Source of the DNA: Oscillospiraceae bacterium
Lineage (GTDB): Bacteria > Bacillota_A > Clostridia > Oscillospirales > Oscillospiraceae
Assembly: GCA_902789835.1 (NCBI GenBank)
Contig: CADAPN010000130.1
Span: forward strand, 1 to 7,499
Direction: 5' to 3'
DNA length: 7,499 nt
Position numbers and translations under genes: made by a program. The notes under the pieces are model-generated. The model saw only the letters and a program-made list of their open reading frames with translations, did no database searches and was not told the DNA's origin. This document shows positions 6,660 to 7,499 of the stretch, one piece after another (the first letter of the stretch is position 1; each line of letters begins with the position of its first letter).

Positions 6660-6689
6660 GGTAATCATTGCTGTGGAACACGCCTGCTC

Positions 6690-6698
6690 AGTATACCA
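6690..6698 (-). promoter_or_regulatory. Probable extended -10 promoter for the exonuclease gene
   Basis: On the minus strand TGG precedes TATACT, giving an extended -10 element (TGnTATAnT type) about 45 bases upstream of the ATG at 6645. No good -35 box sits at 17 bases, which is acceptable for extended -10 promoters. A 6-bp inverted repeat, CTGTGG/CCACAG (6671-6676 and 6696-6701), brackets the box and could be an operator, but it is short enough to be chance. Confidence 0.5.
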
Positions 6699-6827
6699 CA
6701 GAGCGCGTGACAATGCACGAAGAATTTTAAGTTTTTTCAGCAAAAATACTTCTTGCCGAAACACATCACTTGTCAAAGCATTTCGTTCGGTAGGATAAGT
6801 GGTCCGCGCCTGAAACAGACGGAAGCC

Positions 6828-6898
6828 GCTGATCCGGAGACAGAGAACTCCCCCTGCCGTGTCTGCGACAGGGGGAGAGCAATAGGCTGCGGATCAGC
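6828..6898. repeat. Nested double inverted repeat between gdhA and the exonuclease gene
   Basis: The outer arms 6828-6836 (GCTGATCCG) and 6890-6898 (CGGATCAGC) are perfect 9-bp complements. Between them a second perfect 9-bp stem pairs 6848-6856 (CTCCCCCTG) with 6869-6877 (CAGGGGGAG). The structure begins 16 bases past the gdhA stop. On the gdhA (minus) strand neither stem is followed by a clear U-tract, so it is not a textbook intrinsic terminator. It could be a 3' end-stabilising structure, an atypical terminator or a small structured RNA. The rest of the gap, 6699-6827, shows no gene. Confidence 0.6.
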
Positions 6899-6913
6899 AG
6901 GGCCGGGAAAGAA

Positions 6914-7499
6914 TCACACGACGCCCTGCGCCATCATGGCCTCAGCAACCTTCAGGAAGCCTGCGACATTCGCGCCGACCATCAGGTCGCCCGGCTTGCC
7001 GCATTCCACAGAGGCGGCATAGCAGGCCTGGTAGATGTTCTTCATGATGCCCTGCAGCTTCTCGTCAACTTCCTCGAAGCTCCAGCTCATGCGGATGGAG
7101 TTCTGGCTCATCTCAAGACCGGAGGTGGCGACGCCGCCGGCATTGGAGGCCTTGCCCGGACTGTAGAGCAGACCGTTGTTCTGCACGACCGCAATGGCTT
7201 CCGGTGTCAGAGGCATGTTCGCGCCTTCGAACACGGCCATGCAACCGTTATCGACCAGGGCCTGAGCGCCCTTCTCATCCATCTCATTCTGAGAGGCACA
7301 GGGATGGGCGATATCGCACTTGACGGTCCAGATGTCGCGGCAGCCGGCGTGGTACTCGGAGCCGGGAACCTCATCCGCGTAGACGCTGATGCGGGCGCGC
7401 CTCTTCTGCTTGATGTCAAAGAGCTTCTTGAGATCGATGCCCTTGGGATCATAGACATAGCCCTGGGAGTCGCTCATGGCGACAACCTTGCCGCCGAAC
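6914..7499 (-). CDS. gdhA: NADP-type glutamate dehydrogenase, C-terminal part
   Basis: This enzyme interconverts glutamate and 2-oxoglutarate plus ammonium, usually in the assimilating direction with NADPH in bacteria, as a cytosolic hexamer. The frame is open to the right edge (FGGKVVAMSDSQGYVYDPKG), so the start lies outside the window and about 195 C-terminal residues are seen. Landmarks of the hexameric GdhA group are KCDIAHPCASQNE, NGCMAVFEGANMPLTPEAI, the highly conserved SPGKASNAGGVATSGLEMSQNS, FEEVDEKL, and the end GANVAGFLKVAEAMMAQGVV. The final GANVAGF-type end is typical of the NADP-dependent group, but the cofactor-discriminating residues lie mostly in the missing part. No lesion is visible. 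The gene does not appear to share an operon with the exonuclease, since the gap is long and structured. Confidence 0.95.
   Translation of the reverse strand, partial: FGGKVVAMSDSQGYVYDPKGIDLKKLFDIKQKRRARISVYADEVPGSEYHAGCRDIWTVKCDIAHPCASQNEMDEKGAQALVDNGCMAVFEGANMPLTPEAIAVVQNNGLLYSPGKASNAGGVATSGLEMSQNSIRMSWSFEEVDEKLQGIMKNIYQACYAASVECGKPGDLMVGANVAGFLKVAEAMMAQGVV

Noticed and set aside
6771..6776. Perfect TTGACA on the minus strand upstream of the exonuclease gene
   Set aside because: No acceptable -10 box lies 16-18 bases downstream; the extended -10 at 6690-6698 is the better candidate.

Overview
The window suggests a GC-rich, probably uncultured Clostridia-type Firmicutes. The reasons are a Firmicutes-style lysine riboswitch with a transcription terminator, strong AGGAGG-type ribosome binding sites, the sequence style of the GdhA and solute-binding protein, and an exonuclease of a type common in that group. 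This placement is inference; no rRNA or taxonomic marker is present.

Layout: (1) Positions 1-949, plus strand: the C-terminal part of a TctA-type permease of the tripartite tricarboxylate transporter family, entering from the left edge and broken by a frameshift near 530. (2) Positions 985-1031: a bidirectional hairpin terminator between convergent genes. (3) Positions 1062-5523, minus strand: one transcription unit. Read in its own direction it runs sigma-A promoter, lysine (L-box) riboswitch, intrinsic terminator, amino acid-binding protein, intercistronic hairpin, permease, ATPase, and an M20 family peptidase that is disrupted in three places. (4) Positions 5600-6698, minus strand: a DEDDh 3'-5' exonuclease with a C-terminal zinc-ribbon-like motif, with its own terminator and a likely extended -10 promoter. 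(5) Positions 6828-6898: a nested inverted repeat in the intergenic gap. (6) Positions 6914-7499, minus strand: the C-terminal half of NADP-type glutamate dehydrogenase, running off the right edge.

How the genes work together: the riboswitch gives the substrate of the otherwise generic polar amino acid ABC importer as lysine (or a close analogue). When lysine is scarce, an antiterminator can form and the importer is transcribed. When lysine is bound, the P1 helix frees the terminator. The fourth gene, an M20 hydrolase translationally coupled to the ATPase by an ATGA overlap, would fit release of lysine from a peptide or N-acyl-lysine. In this copy it is a pseudogene: a region including the metal-binding GRG-x-x-D-x-K segment is missing, a 28-bp tandem duplication shifts the frame, and a second deletion shifts it again.

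The main points of interest are the riboswitch-controlled importer/M20 operon, the cluster of small indels confined to two genes, the enlarged permease N-terminus, and the binding protein without a lipobox. I did not find a wholly unknown system.
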